Notes: a model not told the origin generated them from the sequence alone. 64,000 nucleotides of DNA from Alviniconcha marisindica (GCA_018857735.1 JABMCL010003250.1:167501-231500), one strand, 5' to 3'. Counted from the first letter of the stretch, positions 25,431 through 45,353 are shown. A program made the numbers and translations.

Positions 25431-25560
25431 ATTTTGAGGTTTATTTGTGGAACATCAGGTGCCCGTCAGAAGAATATCCGCCATCTTGGAGATGTATGCT
25501 CCTCATTTGCATGTGACCCCTAAAGGCGATTTCCTGTTGGCGACAAGCGGTGTGACGAAA
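25431..25560 (-). promoter_or_regulatory. DCLK1: Candidate DCLK non-coding first exon and promoter region
   Basis: On the minus strand a consensus donor GTAAGTA begins at 25430, preceded by CAAATAAACCTCAAAAT. About 50 bases upstream lies CCAAGATGGCGG (25482-25493), a YY1-type element often found at animal transcription starts. The only ATG there opens a 10-codon frame that stops, fitting a 5' UTR. The known upstream acceptor at 9728 requires such an exon. The link across a 15.7-kb intron is inferred, and the exon's right boundary is arbitrary. Confidence 0.4.
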
Positions 25561-25564
25561 GCGT

Positions 25565-25977
25565 AGTTAGCAACGCATGCTTGTCGACATTCACGAAGGA
25601 AATTTTTTATGTGTTCCGTTTCAGGTTTTCCTCTGGCCGTAGTACGTTAAAAGTTTGACTGCTGACCAATGGGTCAATATGCGTGACTCTTGTTGTTGTT
25701 TGTTATGTTTGAGCTAAAAAATAATAAAAAATAAAAAATTATGCTCTCTTACTTCGACCATAGGCTCTCGGTACTTGCTTTGTACATTTGTCAGATGTGA
25801 CATATGAGAGACAAATCTAGACGGATTAATTGACATTACGCAGAAAAGAAATTAGCTCAAAGCACAGCACTATGTGAGCCTGGCTCAGTATCAGGTAGAA
25901 GAGACCCCCACGTACCTCACCACACCCCAATGGAAGTGTGAGTGTGTGTGTGTGTGTGGGGGAGATAAGAGAAATAT

Positions 25978-26034
<57 letters not shown>

Positions 26035-26690
26035 ATATGCATGCTTTTGCATGTGCATGTGCGCATGCATATGTGTGTGTGTGTGATGTAGGTCTCTCTA
26101 TTTAGCTTCTTGTGATTTGAATGAGTTGCTTAACGTAATCATTGCTATCATTGTCGCATTTTTTCGCTTGAGGTGTTTCAGTATGGGTGTGCACGGTTTA
26201 TATTTGAATTCTGCGCAGTGTGCCAAGCTCTATTTTTTATGTTAGAGGTCCATGCTTAATAAGTGTTTCATAGATTGTTGTTATTGTTATTAAATATACA
26301 TGAACCACAAGACGGTAAAAGTGTCACTGTAAATATGTGCAGCACCTTTTAGTTAATTCACGTCATTTACCTAAAACAAAACAAAACAAAAACAAAACAA
26401 TAATCAAATCAAAAGTGCTGCAGGTGTGTTGAACTGTGACTAATCACATTTTTATTTGTGATGGAACGCTTTATCACAGTATTGTTTGCACTCAGCGGGC
26501 AAAGCAATGTCAGTTCTGAGGTAGTTCAGGCTCAGATGTGAGAATCTTCATAGCTGTGGCTTCCCAGCAAAAGGTGGACCAGAATTTCTGTGTCTGCCGT
26601 ATCCACTATATTATTATTATTATTATTATTACAGCAAAACAGGCAGATAGCGCGGTACTGAAGAGGACTTTTCCGTCCAGAGTTAAAGAG
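25565..26690. other. Intergenic sequence, (TG)n and (GA)n tracts
   Basis: A (GA)n run occupies 25983-26034, with short TG runs on both sides, and an ATT run 26609-26631. Otherwise the sequence is unique and A/T-rich. It lies between the candidate DCLK start and the plus-strand gene. Confidence 0.5.
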
Positions 26691-26693
26691 CTC

Positions 26694-26786
26694 TAGAGAG
26701 GTGTGAAAGTCGAGGTGGCCGTCCTGGGCTGCCCGTCCCTAGCAGTCATTGTGGTCTCTGTGGACGTAAAGTAACATTGAACTTGA
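26694..26786 (+). mobile_element. SINE-like element, short form
   Basis: A copy of about 90 bases: GTGTGAAAGTCGAGGTGGCC, then GTCCTGGGCTGCCCGTCCCT, then GTCTCTGTGGACGTAAAGTA. Target-site duplication is not clear. Confidence 0.8.
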
Positions 26787-27141
26787 ACGTAATATTCTTT
26801 AGACTAACCAAGGTACGTGAAAGTCCGTGCAGGCACTGCGTACAGAAGAACCTGCGCGAAGGGTTCAGAAGCACCGCTCAATAAGATGGGAGCCTACTCT
26901 CGCAAGCACACACACTGAACTTCGGATCTTTGTTGCTTACGGGACCAAAGACCGAAAGAGGCTGGTTGGTGTGAAAAGAAGTTTTTGAGAGGGGAGTTCC
27001 AGTTTTAGTGTCCGAAATTATTGCTTGACTTTGCAGTACTTCCCGTTGCGTTTATGCCAGATACCTGGGTAAACCGATACCTGTTTGCTGCAACGTATTC
27101 AACGGATACAGATACAGCTGATCTTCAGAGTTCTCCGGAAG

Positions 27142-27319
27142 CTAGGTAGGTAGGTAGTGTTGCTTAATGTCCTCAGATGTCAGTTGACATATTAGGGACA
27201 AGCTGAGACCAATGCCGAAGCATGGTTCAATATAGCTTTACGTCCACGGAAAGCCAGAAGGCTCGTTAGGACGGACAGCCCAGGACGGCCACCTCGACTC
27301 TCACACAGCTCCTGAACTA
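27142..27319 (-). mobile_element. SINE-like element, long form
   Basis: Minus-orientation copy of the 180-base family ending in a TAGG microsatellite (CCTA in element sense), like the 24.1-kb copy. Imperfect flanking repeats (GAAGCTAG and GAAGCGAG) suggest a target-site duplication. Confidence 0.83.
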
Positions 27320-27746
27320 TGAAGCGAGGTGGGGAGGGGTAGGGGCGTGGAGACGCGAAGGGCGAGGGCGTAGGGGCGCATTGGAGGGGTAGAGTTACTA
27401 TAGTCAGGCACCAGTGCTATACTACCATTAAGCGTCGCCACCGGCATAGTTGCAGGAGCTGTGTGTTTGAGTCAGTGTTGGAATGGTCCAGTCGCTGGGC
27501 TCTGCCGTGCTGGTTCTGGTTACGCGTGGAATCAGTAACAGAGCTATAGTTCAACTCGATGCTGTCAGGTTCCTAGTTCGTGTAAGCTTACAGACCATGT
27601 TGCATCCGTCACTCCAATATGTCACACACCCCACACACACACACACACACGCACACACACACCAAAGCTTATGCATGTTTAAGTACAATCTGCTTAAACA
27701 ATACATGACATAATTATTATGTTTGCAGTTCTAGACCAAGGAAACA

Positions 27747-36344
<8,598 letters not shown>

Positions 36345-36363
<19 letters not shown>

Positions 36364-36645
36364 GCTAATTCTGAAAGCCATTGTCACGGTTATGAGCTAA
36401 TTTTGAAAGCCATTGTCACGGTTATGAGCTAATTTTGAAAGCCATTGTCACGGTTATGAGCTAATTTTGAAAGCCATTGTCACGGTTATGAGCTAAGTTT
36501 GAAAGCCATTGTCACGGTTTATGATGCTAGAAGTTTGAAAGCCATTGTCACGGTTATGAGCTAATTTTGAAAGCCATTGTCACGGTTATGAGCTAATTCT
36601 GAAAGCCATTGTCACGGTTATGAGCTAATTTTGAAAGCCGTTGTT
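36345..36645 (+). repeat. 32-bp minisatellite covering the stop codon and 3' UTR start
   Basis: About nine units of TTGTCACGGTTATGAGCTAA plus TTTTGAAAGCCA. The first unit supplies the last codons and the TGA of the hotdog gene. One central unit is diverged (GGTTTATGATGCTAGAAG). Confidence 0.92.
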
Positions 36646-36839
36646 GCTGATGTTGATGCAGCTGCTGCTCTTACCGTTTTCATTCCTCTTGCTGATGCGT
36701 ATGTGTTGTGGCTGCTGTTGTTGTTGTCGTTCCACTATGCAGAAGTTAACAGAACTAGTCTTCCCAGATGTAAATGGAAAATACTCCTCAAGTGCTTGGA
36801 TCAGGTGAAAGGAATACGATCCACAGGCAGAAATTCAAT

Positions 36840-37171
36840 AGTAAGTAAGTAAACATGGTGCTTAACGTCCACAGAAACCGTATGGCTTATTAGGGACGGG
36901 GAGTAGGGAGGGGAAGGGGGTACGGAGGTGGGGGGAAGAGGGAGATTATATACCTATCGCTACACTGTCACCACCAGAATGACTCTGCATTAAGATGGGC
37001 AGTGATGAGAGCCATTTTAATGTTTCAGTAGGAAGTGATGGACAAAGTCACAAGATGGTATCCATAAACCACAACCTTTTTGAAGAGAAAGGAGAGCCGA
37101 AGCGGTATCGAACTGAGGTCCTTCCGCTTACCAGCCTAGCGCCTACCGCTAGGCCAAACTGGCTCACTGAG
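36840..37171 (-). mobile_element. tRNA-derived SINE with 11-bp target-site duplication
   Basis: A 332-base element flanked by AGAAATTCAAT (36829-36839 and 37172-37182). In element sense the head is tRNA-like, with A box TGGCCTAGCGG and B box AGTTCGATACC. A body follows, then the tail with TCCCTAATAAGCC, GGACGTTAAGCACCATG and a TTAC microsatellite. The A/B boxes would be its internal RNA polymerase III promoter. Confidence 0.92.
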
Positions 37172-37599
37172 AGAAATTCAATTGAATCAGTATTGATTTT
37201 ATAAGTTGTCAGTGTCAGTGACACTTGTGCATGCAGTTTTCTTCATGTTTTACAGCCATTCCCACAGATGCTAGTCAATTCTGTTCTGAGTCAGGGTCAG
37301 TTCAACTTCAACACCCCGAACATTCTGACACTTTCAGTTCATTCTGGGTTTTTTTTGTATGTCTGTATCTGTGTCTGTGTGCCAGCCTGCCCACCTGTCT
37401 GTCTGTCTGTCAGTCTGTCTGTGACAGTGTTTACAAAACTAATTGATTTCCCGGTGCATGTTCACGGCAAACTGATTTTTTGCTTTGTATTTACAGTATT
37501 ACTTACGCGCGCGTTGGATGAACGAAGGGAAACAACTCGATTGAAACTATTCTGCTGTGCTCAAGTAGTTATTTCCCATGGATTGTTTTCTGTACTGAT

Positions 37600-37912
37600 C
37601 TGCGGTTCTAGTTTATTTTCAATTCATTGTGTTCCTACTGTTTGCAATTGTAGTTATTCTCCATTGATTGTGTTCCTACTGTTTGGAATTGCAGTTAGTG
37701 TTGATTGATTTTGTTCCTACTGTTCAGAATTGTAGTTATTGTTGATTGATTGTGTTCCTACTGTTTGGAATTGTAGTTATTCTCCATTGATCATGTTCCT
37801 ACTGCTTGGAAGTATAGTTATTCACCATTGATTGTGTTCTGTGCTGTTTGAAATTGTAGTTATTCTCCATTGATTGTGTTCCTGCTGTTTGGAATTGTAG
37901 TTATTCTCCACT
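37600..37912. repeat. 41-bp minisatellite, about seven copies
   Basis: Units contain TTGATTGTGTTCCTACTGTT and TGGAATTGTAGTTATTCTCC. Confidence 0.9.
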
Positions 37913-37917
37913 CCACT

Positions 37918-37974
37918 GATGTCCTTCTGCTTACCAGCCTAACACCTTACCACTAGGCCAAACCGGCTCACGAA
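37918..37974 (-). mobile_element. tRNA-SINE head fragment
   Basis: TTACCAGCCTAACACCTTAC then CACTAGGCCAAACCGGCTCA is the reverse complement of the tRNA-like head including the A box. The body and tail are missing. Confidence 0.75.
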
Positions 37975-38205
37975 CGAGAAGGCTTTTTGCATCAGGGTAT
38001 TCAGTGTGAAAAAAAATCTATGGGCATATATGGGTCAAGGATGGCCAGGTATATGTGGATGGGCTTAGTGCTAAATAGTACTCAGCATTGGCCACTATGG
38101 CTTGCTTTTGGTAGCAGAGTTGTACAGTTGTTGTGTGGGTGCGGCAGTGATGAGGAAAGAATGAGCCAACACCAGCATGCATTCCTTGTGCTGTTACTTG
38201 GCAGG

Positions 38206-38211
38206 AATAAA
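38206..38211 (+). promoter_or_regulatory. Possible polyadenylation signal of the hotdog gene
   Basis: AATAAA about 1.8 kb beyond the stop codon, followed by TTCTTGTCTTTGGTTGG, a T/G-rich downstream element. It would make the 3' UTR contain a minisatellite and a SINE. No nearer canonical signal was noticed, but A/T-rich sequence makes chance matches likely. Confidence 0.25.
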
Positions 38212-38329
38212 ATTCTTGTCTTTGGTTGGCTTAACTAGCCTAGTTTTCATTTATGTCCAACCGGGACATGAGATCAAAATAATAAGTTAAATCTGTGGTC
38301 ATATGTGTGTGTGTGAGAGAGAGAGAGTG

Positions 38330-38331
<2 letters not shown>

Positions 38332-38402
<71 letters not shown>
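38332..38402. repeat. (TG)n tract
   Basis: A pure TG run with a short GA run before it. Confidence 0.92.
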
Positions 38403-38403
<1 letters not shown>

Positions 38404-38419
38404 AAGGAGAAGAAAAAAA

Positions 38420-39630
38420 TTGCAATAAGAAATCCATTATCTGTTTATCTTTACTGTTATTCAAGTTTTAAATGCATGCAGTATGAAATTTTACAATCAG
38501 TGGAAGATGTAATAAGAGAAATTGTATGCTGAGCTTGCGTCATGGCAGTGAATGTGGCTTTTGCTTGGCGTTCATGGAATGTGTTTAAACTGTCAACAAT
38601 TTAAGTTACTAAGTGTTGTTGTTGTTTTGTTGTTCTTGTTTTTTTGTGTGTGTTCTTTGTTGTTGTTTTCTTGTTTTGTTGTTGTTTTCTAGTTGGTATT
38701 TTTTCTTCTTCTTCTTGTTTTCTTGTTGTTGTTTGTTTTGTTTTGAACTCTGACCGCCTTTCTTTGTCATGCTTGACACAATTATCTTTAAAAGACCCAT
38801 TATCTGTCTTGAACTGTGAAGGAGACTTTCGTTTATTATTTTGTTGTTGCTGCTGCTTTTTCTTTTTTTCTTTTCTTTAAAAATAAATAAATTGTGATGG
38901 CCCTGATGTAAATGTCAAGGTTGACTGGCTATTAAAGAGACAGAGGCAGAGATGGAGACCATTTTATGTATTCATATTAAATGTAGCTTCTTTTTCTTTG
39001 ATTTTTATCTTTTTCTTTTTGTTGTTGAGCAGATGTCTTGAAGTTTTTTTCTTGTTTTAAGCATATTCAGAACAGTAGAGATCTATTTGCTCTAAGGCTT
39101 TTGTTTTAAATTATCTTGTAATGTTTTGTTTCTTTTGTTTTTACATCACACTTACCAAGTGAGTTTTATGAACCAAATGTGCAGGATCCAATAGTCAAAA
39201 CGATGCCTGTTGATGGTTATCATCACAAAACGATGCCTATTGTCATAGCTAGCCTGTCGCATACTGCAGTCTCCGTGATTTGGTCATGGGCAGTGTGAAC
39301 ATGTGTCACTTGTGTCTGAAACTCATTTTCTAAATTTGATATAATAGAAGTTGAGGCATCTTAATCTACAGCCAAATCCAAAAGTTTAACTTTTTAGTGT
39401 GATGGCTTATATGCAATTATACGCTGTACTGACTGGCAAGATACGTTTCAAGAGAGCTAGTTCCTTTAACATGTGGATGCCAGTAGTTCACAGGGTCCCG
39501 GTTTTGTCATCTCATCAGAAGGACTAGGCACTGAGTCCAGAACCACCCCGAGACTAAGGATAGGAGAGAGATGTGAACCTACAGCCTCTCAACCCCAGGT
39601 CAAGCTCCTTGATCTTTAGCCTGGTCATCT
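38420..39630. other. Gene-free T-rich sequence
   Basis: T/GTT-rich low complexity (38615-38880) and unique A/T-rich sequence. No gene signal. Confidence 0.5.
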
Positions 39631-39649
39631 GACTGGATGTAGTCTGTGC

Positions 39650-40085
39650 TCTCAGTGAAATGTCACTGCAGTCTCAGTGACGTCAGTCAGTGAAGTGTCA
39701 TTGCAGTCTCAGTGACGTCAGTGCCCTCAGTCAGTGACGTGTCACTGTAGTCTCAGTGACGTCAGTCAGTGAAGTGTCACTGCAGTCTCAGTGGCGTCAG
39801 TCCGTGAAGTGTCACTGCAGTCTCAGTGACGTCTGTGCCGTCAGTCCGTGAAGTGTCACTGCAGTCTCAGTGACGTCTGTGACGTCAGTCCGTGAAGTGT
39901 CACTGCGGTCTCAGTGACGTCAGTCCCAGGCTACACAGCTTCGGTGACATGAAGTGTCACTGCAGTCTCAGTGAAGTGTTACTGCAGTCTCAGGGAAGTC
40001 TTACTGCAGTCTCAGCCGTGACGTCGATGCTCTCAGTCAGTGACGTGTCCCTGCAGTATCAGTGACGTCAGTCTCAGGCTACACA
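39650..40085. repeat. Minisatellite rich in CRE (TGACGTCA) sites
   Basis: Irregular units of 35-50 bases built from AGTGTCACTGCAGTCTCAG and TGACGTCAGTCAGTGA. Six perfect TGACGTCA palindromes lie at 39678, 39713, 39757, 39880, 39915 and 40063, plus several half or mutated sites. TGACGTCA is the consensus CREB/ATF site. Confidence 0.88.
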
Positions 40086-40099
40086 AACACAGTCTCAAT

Positions 40100-40362
40100 G
40101 CAGTTTCCGGACTCCGAGCTGAGTGGGGTGTGTCCACAAAAGCCGACTGGTGTCACTGTCTACCCGCAGTTAATCCCTGCCTGCCAGCGCCAACCCGTGG
40201 GCCGCTCCTCACCGGGCAGTGGCGGGGTATCACCTTACTGAACGACGCTCTAATTGATTCTTCTCTTCCCGCAGCCCGCGTGCAGCTTGCCCTCGGAGCG
40301 GGGCACAGCTCGGTGCAGGATGGCGTATGGCAGCCCGCTAGCGTCAAAAAACCAAATGACTA
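40100..40362. other. GC-richer island without a recognised gene
   Basis: A short GC-rich stretch with an acceptor-like TTCTCTTCCCGCAG at about 40262-40275. Frames on both strands show no family I recognise, so it is left unassigned. Confidence 0.35.
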
Positions 40363-41045
40363 ATTATGTGCGCGTGATTATTAATTTTGTCGCCACGTAA
40401 TTGTAATGATGTGCTTTTTTATGTATTGCGGCTTCTCATATGGCACGTGTACTTGTATATTATACGTTGTTAGTTTTAGTCGTAATTATATGTATTATGT
40501 TTGTGAAACCGCTGCTTAGAAAATGTTGGAGCCGGATGTTGTAAAGCGCAGTGAGTTTGGATACACCAGAGAATAGCGCTATACAAAAGTTATCTATTAT
40601 TATTATTATTACTTTTGACGGGAGTAAGCCCGCTTTGGAAGCAGCACGACTGAAAGGCACACAATTACTGTTATTTGCACATAGTTACTAATTATCTACT
40701 CAGTGATAATTAATAATTATGCGCTTTTGGCGCAAGTTAGTCGTTAACTGAGAGTCAAAAGACGAAATTAGCAATTATAATTATGCAAATGATTAGTAAT
40801 TATGTGCACATAACGGTTATTGTGAGCTTTTCGTGCTGCTTCCAACGGCTTACTTGCGTCAGAAATACGTAATTACAATTATGTGAAGACAAAATGAGTA
40901 ATTACGTGCACATAACGGTTATTGTGAACCTTTCGTGCTGCTTGCAACGGCTTACTTGTGCCAAAAGTATATCATTACAACTATGTGGAGACAAAATTGG
41001 TAATTATGTGCAAATAATGACTAATTTTGTCTTTTGACCCTAATA
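40363..41045. repeat. Mixed direct and inverted repeats around AATTATGTGCACATAA
   Basis: TAATTATGTGCACATAACGG and TTATTGTGA...TTTCGTGCTGCTT, CAACGGCTTACTTG recur at about 40797 and 40912 (115 bases apart). An inverse form (AGCAGCACGA, then TTTGCACATAG) lies at 40638-40690. An L2-type tail (GTAAAGCGC then TAGCGCTATACAAA and an ATT run) sits at 40531-40612. Confidence 0.65.
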
Positions 41046-41164
41046 AGTTGCCATACTGGCTGGCCTGGGCTCCGTCTATATAGTCCTTGGACATAAAGCA
41101 GCATTGACGAAGAAGCTTAGATTTTTTGTTTGTGTGTGTGTGTCAGTGCGTGCGTGTGCTGTGT

Positions 41165-41176
41165 GGTGCGTGCGTG

Positions 41177-41208
<32 letters not shown>

Positions 41209-41242
41209 AGTTGTGCCGGCAGTGTGTGTGTGTGTGTGTGTG

Positions 41243-41280
<38 letters not shown>

Positions 41281-41345
41281 TTGTGTCGGCAGTATGCGTG
41301 TGTGCGTGCGTGTGTGCGCGCGCGCGTGCGTGCGTGCGTGCGTGC

Positions 41346-41402
<57 letters not shown>
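41165..41402. repeat. (TG)n/(TGCG)n tracts
   Basis: TG repeat with TGCG stretches and two copies of AGTTGTGYCGGCAGT between runs. Confidence 0.92.
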
Positions 41403-41403
<1 letters not shown>

Positions 41404-41555
41404 TTGTTTCAGCTGTACGCAGCACACGCATCTCAACTGCCCGAGTGCCACGATCATCCTTCTGATTATTTTGCTAGTGCTAGCAGCATTGCGCTGGCCA
41501 ACGTGTTACTCAGTGTTTCCACGCCACCGCCCCGAAGGGAAGTCGTGGATGTTTA

Positions 41556-41713
41556 CCCCCCCCCCCCCCCACCCCCCCCCCCAACACCATCCCCTCCGCT
41601 CTCCCTCGCCGTCTGAAATCTCAGGGCTGCCGTTTGATTTCCCTAACTCCATTGCCCTATTAAAAACAAAACAAAAAAAACAAAACAAAAAAGGGGGGGG
41701 GGGGGGGAGGAGA
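41556..41713. repeat. Poly-C, poly-A and poly-G runs
   Basis: C homopolymers at about 41556-41582 and G homopolymer at 41692-41707, with AC-rich sequence between. Confidence 0.85.
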
Positions 41714-42169
41714 GAGATCCAGAAAATTTTCACTGTTCAGTTTTGTTAAGAAGTTAGGTTTTTTTTTTTTTAGTTGCCTGTGTGTTAAGAGTGATAGCTT
41801 GTATTATATCGCGTATATGATTGCATTATATTTATATAATTTTATTCTTTTATATAATATTTTATATAATTTTTAGTTATGTGCTCCTCTTCCTTTTTTA
41901 GCCCTTAAAGAAGTAATATATTATCATATCATATTTGAGTATGTGAGCAAGTGCTGCTTTGTACGTTTTACAATAATCCCGCCCCGGTTATCAGATCCAC
42001 GCAATTTCATTACTGTACTGTTAGTAACCCGGGAACCGGAGCAGACGACGCTTTTGTTTTGAAGCGCTGCGTGTTGCGTAACGCCACATGGCCTTCTCAC
42101 AGCCGACCGGCAATAGCCGCCGGTGCGCGCCATTTTCAAATCTGTTTACTCCCTTAATATTTTGACCGC

Positions 42170-43190
42170 TTGTTTGTTTACCTACTCTTTGTTTACCTAG
42201 TCCTTTTTATGCACCAAGCCATGTGTAATATAATTTGGCATCTTAGAATGTTTATTTAGATCTTATTTAGACGCAGGATCGAGCTTAATCAGTAGCCGAT
42301 GCCTCTCTGGTCCATTCTTTTTATAGCCGTCGTCTGCGGCACGGCGCGTTCTCTGTGTCAGTACTAGTGAATAGTAGCGAATCGTTGTTTTGACTCGATT
42401 AAAGTAATTCTGTGTCGATCAATGCTTTGTCGTATAGTATTTTGCTTAGCTGACTTCATGTTTAGTGTTTATTTTGGGTTGAAATTAACTTATTGAGTAT
42501 TGTGTACTGTAGAAGCTAAGCTGTATTCGTAGACTATCACTATCAGCGCTGCTGCGACTAAGACTGACTAACGCCCCCAGGCGAAAGTTCGCACCGATTG
42601 TTTTAGTACTAGTCTTTGAGAGTGTCTTGCTTCTCATACAGAGCGTTGTATTGTAATTGTTATGTACCATTTTAACCGTGGGAGCGTGCACTTTATTTTG
42701 ATGTAAGTTCTAGTAACATTAATATTTTGTACATTGTCATGATTGTGTTAGTTGTGATTTAGTTGTCGGAATCTGTTTATGGGACAGGTGCAAGCCACGC
42801 TTCCCACTCTTGTTGTAAATAAAATAAGTCATGTGTGTACATTTTGTTTATACGGTTTAAAAGGTTGTAATTGTAGCTTTCATTTGATGTTTTTCATGTT
42901 TTAATTAGTTTAGTTATTGTTGAGGAAACTGTATTTGTGCGGCCAAGGAAACACAATTGTCAGCCATTTGTGGTCCAGAGGGCCGATTTCATTGTAGCGA
43001 TAGCGTGTGTTCCTTGCGGCCCGCGCAGTTCTCTTATCTATGCGTGCGCGTGAGGATTTTGGGTGTGCTGAGAAAGTTGTCTGCTGCTGTAGAATAAAGC
43101 CTGTTTGCCGTCGCCGCCTGCTGTGGTCTCCATTTTGACTGACTCCGCTGCCTGTGTCCTGTCCTTCTACCACTCCACTCCATTACATAT
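42170..43190 (+). other. Unique region with some LTR-like features
   Basis: No open frame. It contains a TATA-like TTTTTATAGCC (about 42320), a later AATAAAGCCTGTTTGC (about 43093-43108) and a pyrimidine-rich end. This arrangement (promoter, then polyadenylation signal near the 3' end) is what a solo LTR of a Gypsy-like element can look like. I could not find matching TG...CA ends or a target-site duplication, so the assignment is weak. Confidence 0.2.
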
Positions 43191-43275
43191 ACATATATAC
43201 AGAAAAGCAAGGCTCTCTGTGACTCCTGGGCACCGCACCGTGCAGGAAGGACTTAGTATGGTGTCATGTAGAGAA

Positions 43276-43621
43276 GGTATAACAAAGTCCAAGCATGTTT
43301 TTTAGTGGAAACTTTTTACTCCGAATTTTCGCCCTTGATATATAAAGCTAACCGGGCCTTGACGAAGCCATGGTTCAGGAGCTGTGTGAGAGTCGAGGTG
43401 GACGTCCTGGACTGTCCTTCTAACGAGCCTTCTGGTTTCCGTGGACGTAAAGATTTATTGCACCGTGCTTCGGCATTGGTCTAAGCTTGTCCCTAATACT
43501 GATGTCAACTGATATCTGAGGACATAAAGCATCACTTCATCATCATCATCATGACGAAGCCCTCAAGGGCGAAAATTCGGAGTAAAAAGTTTCCACTAAA
43601 CAACATGCTTGGACTTTGTTA

Positions 43622-43625
<4 letters not shown>
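43276..43625. repeat. Inverted repeat with a SINE in its loop
   Basis: Arms 43276-43338 and 43564-43625 are near-perfect inverses: GGTATAACAAAGTCCAAGCA and TACTCCGAATTTTCGCCCTT in the left arm, AAGGGCGAAAATTCGGAGTA and TGCTTGGACTTTGTTATACC in the right. The loop holds TGACGAAGCC, a complete SINE, and TGACGAAGCC again. Confidence 0.9.
43370..43551 (+). mobile_element. SINE-like element, long form, with 10-bp target-site duplication
   Basis: A full copy flanked by TGACGAAGCC (43360-43369 and 43552-43561). Head GGAGCTGTGTGAGAGTCGAG, first tail module TGGTTTCCGTGGACGTAAAG, second module TATCTGAGGACATAAAGCA, then an ATC microsatellite. Confidence 0.92.

Positions 43626-43695
<70 letters not shown>
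43626..43695. repeat. (TC)n tract
   Basis: A pure TC run directly after the palindrome's right arm. Confidence 0.92.
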
Positions 43696-43699
<4 letters not shown>

Positions 43700-43989
43700 T
43701 CCTTTAGTCTGGTATTAATAAATTCGGCGGAATGGTCGACGATAGTACCAGCATGCCCTAGCTTTATGTGCTCTTATAACAGAGGTAATAGTGAAGGAAC
43801 TGACTTAGAAAATTGGTGTTTGTGTATACATGTATGTTTTGTTTGACGTTTGTGTAGGGACTGGTTTTGTGAACTGGACTTGACTCGGAAACGGTTCATC
43901 GTGATGAGAAGAGTTTTGAAATGTGCTTCCTCTTCTCAATTTTCTTTGCCCTTCTTCCTCTCCTCCTATCATCTGTCATGTGTGTTGGT

Positions 43990-44331
43990 TGTGTGTGTGT
44001 GTGTGTGTGTGATGTGTGTGTGTTTGTGTGTGTTAAGTGGTTGTGTGTGTGTGTGTGTGTGTGTTGTGTGTGTGTGTGTGATTGTGTGTGTGCGTTGCTG
44101 CGGATGTTGTGTGTGTGCTTGTGTGACGGTGTATGTGTGAGTGTGTGTGTGTGTGTTGTGTGTGTGTGTGTGTGTGTCGTGTGTGTGTGTTGTTGTGTGT
44201 GTGTGCATGTGTGTGTGTGGTGTGGTCGTGCGTGCGTGCGTGCGTGCGTGCGTGGGTGTGTGAGTGTGCGTGCGTGCGTGCGTGCGTGCGCGTGCGTGCG
44301 TGCGTGCGTGCGTGCGTGTGTGCGTGCGTGC

Positions 44332-44379
<48 letters not shown>

Positions 44380-44380
44380 A
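43990..44380. repeat. (TG)n/(TGCG)n tracts
   Basis: Interrupted TG with long TGCG stretches (44228-44335), a sequence type able to adopt left-handed Z-DNA. Confidence 0.92.
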
Positions 44381-44472
44381 TCTCTAGCATAGTGTTTAAA
44401 AACCTTGTCGATATCTTCTTCTTTTTTTGATAACATTTTCCATCTCGATGTACACTATGTGTGTATGCTTGT

Positions 44473-44610
44473 TCAGCGCTTTGAGCCGCAGGGTAGGCGC
44501 TTTACAAATTTCCATTTTTATTATTTGCATATGGCGGACACTGACTGTCCTGAGTTGACCCAGTGCGGTTGACGGGACGTTAAAATCCAATGACTAACTA
44601 ACTCGGTAAC
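44473..44610 (+). mobile_element. Retroelement tail fragments (L2-type and SINE-type)
   Basis: TTCAGCGCTTTGAGCCGCAG and GGCGCTTTACAAATTTCC with a T/A-rich end form an L2-type hairpin tail. It is followed by GGGACGTTAAAATCC, which resembles the SINE tail core. Confidence 0.5.
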
Positions 44611-44619
44611 TCCGCGCCA

Positions 44620-45285
44620 CAGGTCCTTCATCCTGGAGGGCCTGTCGTGTAATTCTGAAATCTAAATTGATATATCCTATGAGCTACCGGGAACCAGATT
44701 TCCGGTCCTTTTTTTTCTCTCGATCGCCCTGATTTTGTGGCCATATTTAGCACCTTGTGATTCTGGTACTGTTGACAGAACATGGCTGGTTTTTGCTTTA
44801 TGAACTGTGCATGACATGTAGTTTAGGGACATTACATTGTATGGAATATAGTTGCTTTATTCAGACACATGCAGAGCTGTAAACTTGGGGAAATATTTAG
44901 TAATAAGTGACGACGACTTGCGTTTTGGCAACTGTCTTTGAAATGCCGTATCTCAAGAACTATTACAGATAGGCTCTTACTTTTCTTTTCTTTCTTTTTT
45001 CCATTGTTCTCTATTTCTTTTGTTTTTAGAAAAAGGCAGGGGTTAGTGGTAGCTTCTTGCCATTCGCTGTTTCATTTTGCCCCTCAAACCTCTTTTTTGC
45101 ATCGTGCAAATCAATGATTTTCTGAAATTCAGCATGGCATACTTTCAAAAGTCACCAGTTTTGCTGCCTGGAAAAAAAGGAGTGTGGCATTTTGTGGTTC
45201 ATTCTACCCAGAAAATAAGTTTCAGGGATGTCAGCTCATTCATTTTGGTTCTGTAAGGCCTCAAAAATGCAGTCCATTGCAGTTT
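44620..45285. other. Gene-free unique sequence
   Basis: No exons, repeats or open frames of note. Confidence 0.5.
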
Positions 45286-45286
45286 G

Positions 45287-45288
<2 letters not shown>

Positions 45289-45352
<64 letters not shown>
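45289..45352. repeat. (CA)n tract
   Basis: A pure CA run ending in a GC-alternating segment. Confidence 0.92.

Positions 45353-45353
<1 letters not shown>

Noticed and set aside
27483..27713. Alternative upstream start for the hotdog gene
   Set aside because: This frame is not continuous with exon 1, ends in a CA tract, and exon 1 has its own acceptor and a good ATG.
40040..40363. Possible exon with an acceptor-like TTCTCTTCCCGCAG
   Set aside because: The translation shows no recognisable domain, the frame starts in the CRE minisatellite, and no matching donor was convincing.
42170..43190. Solo LTR of a Gypsy-like element
   Set aside because: TATA-like and AATAAA motifs are suggestive, but I could not find matching ends, a primer-binding site or a target-site duplication, so it is kept only as a weak note.
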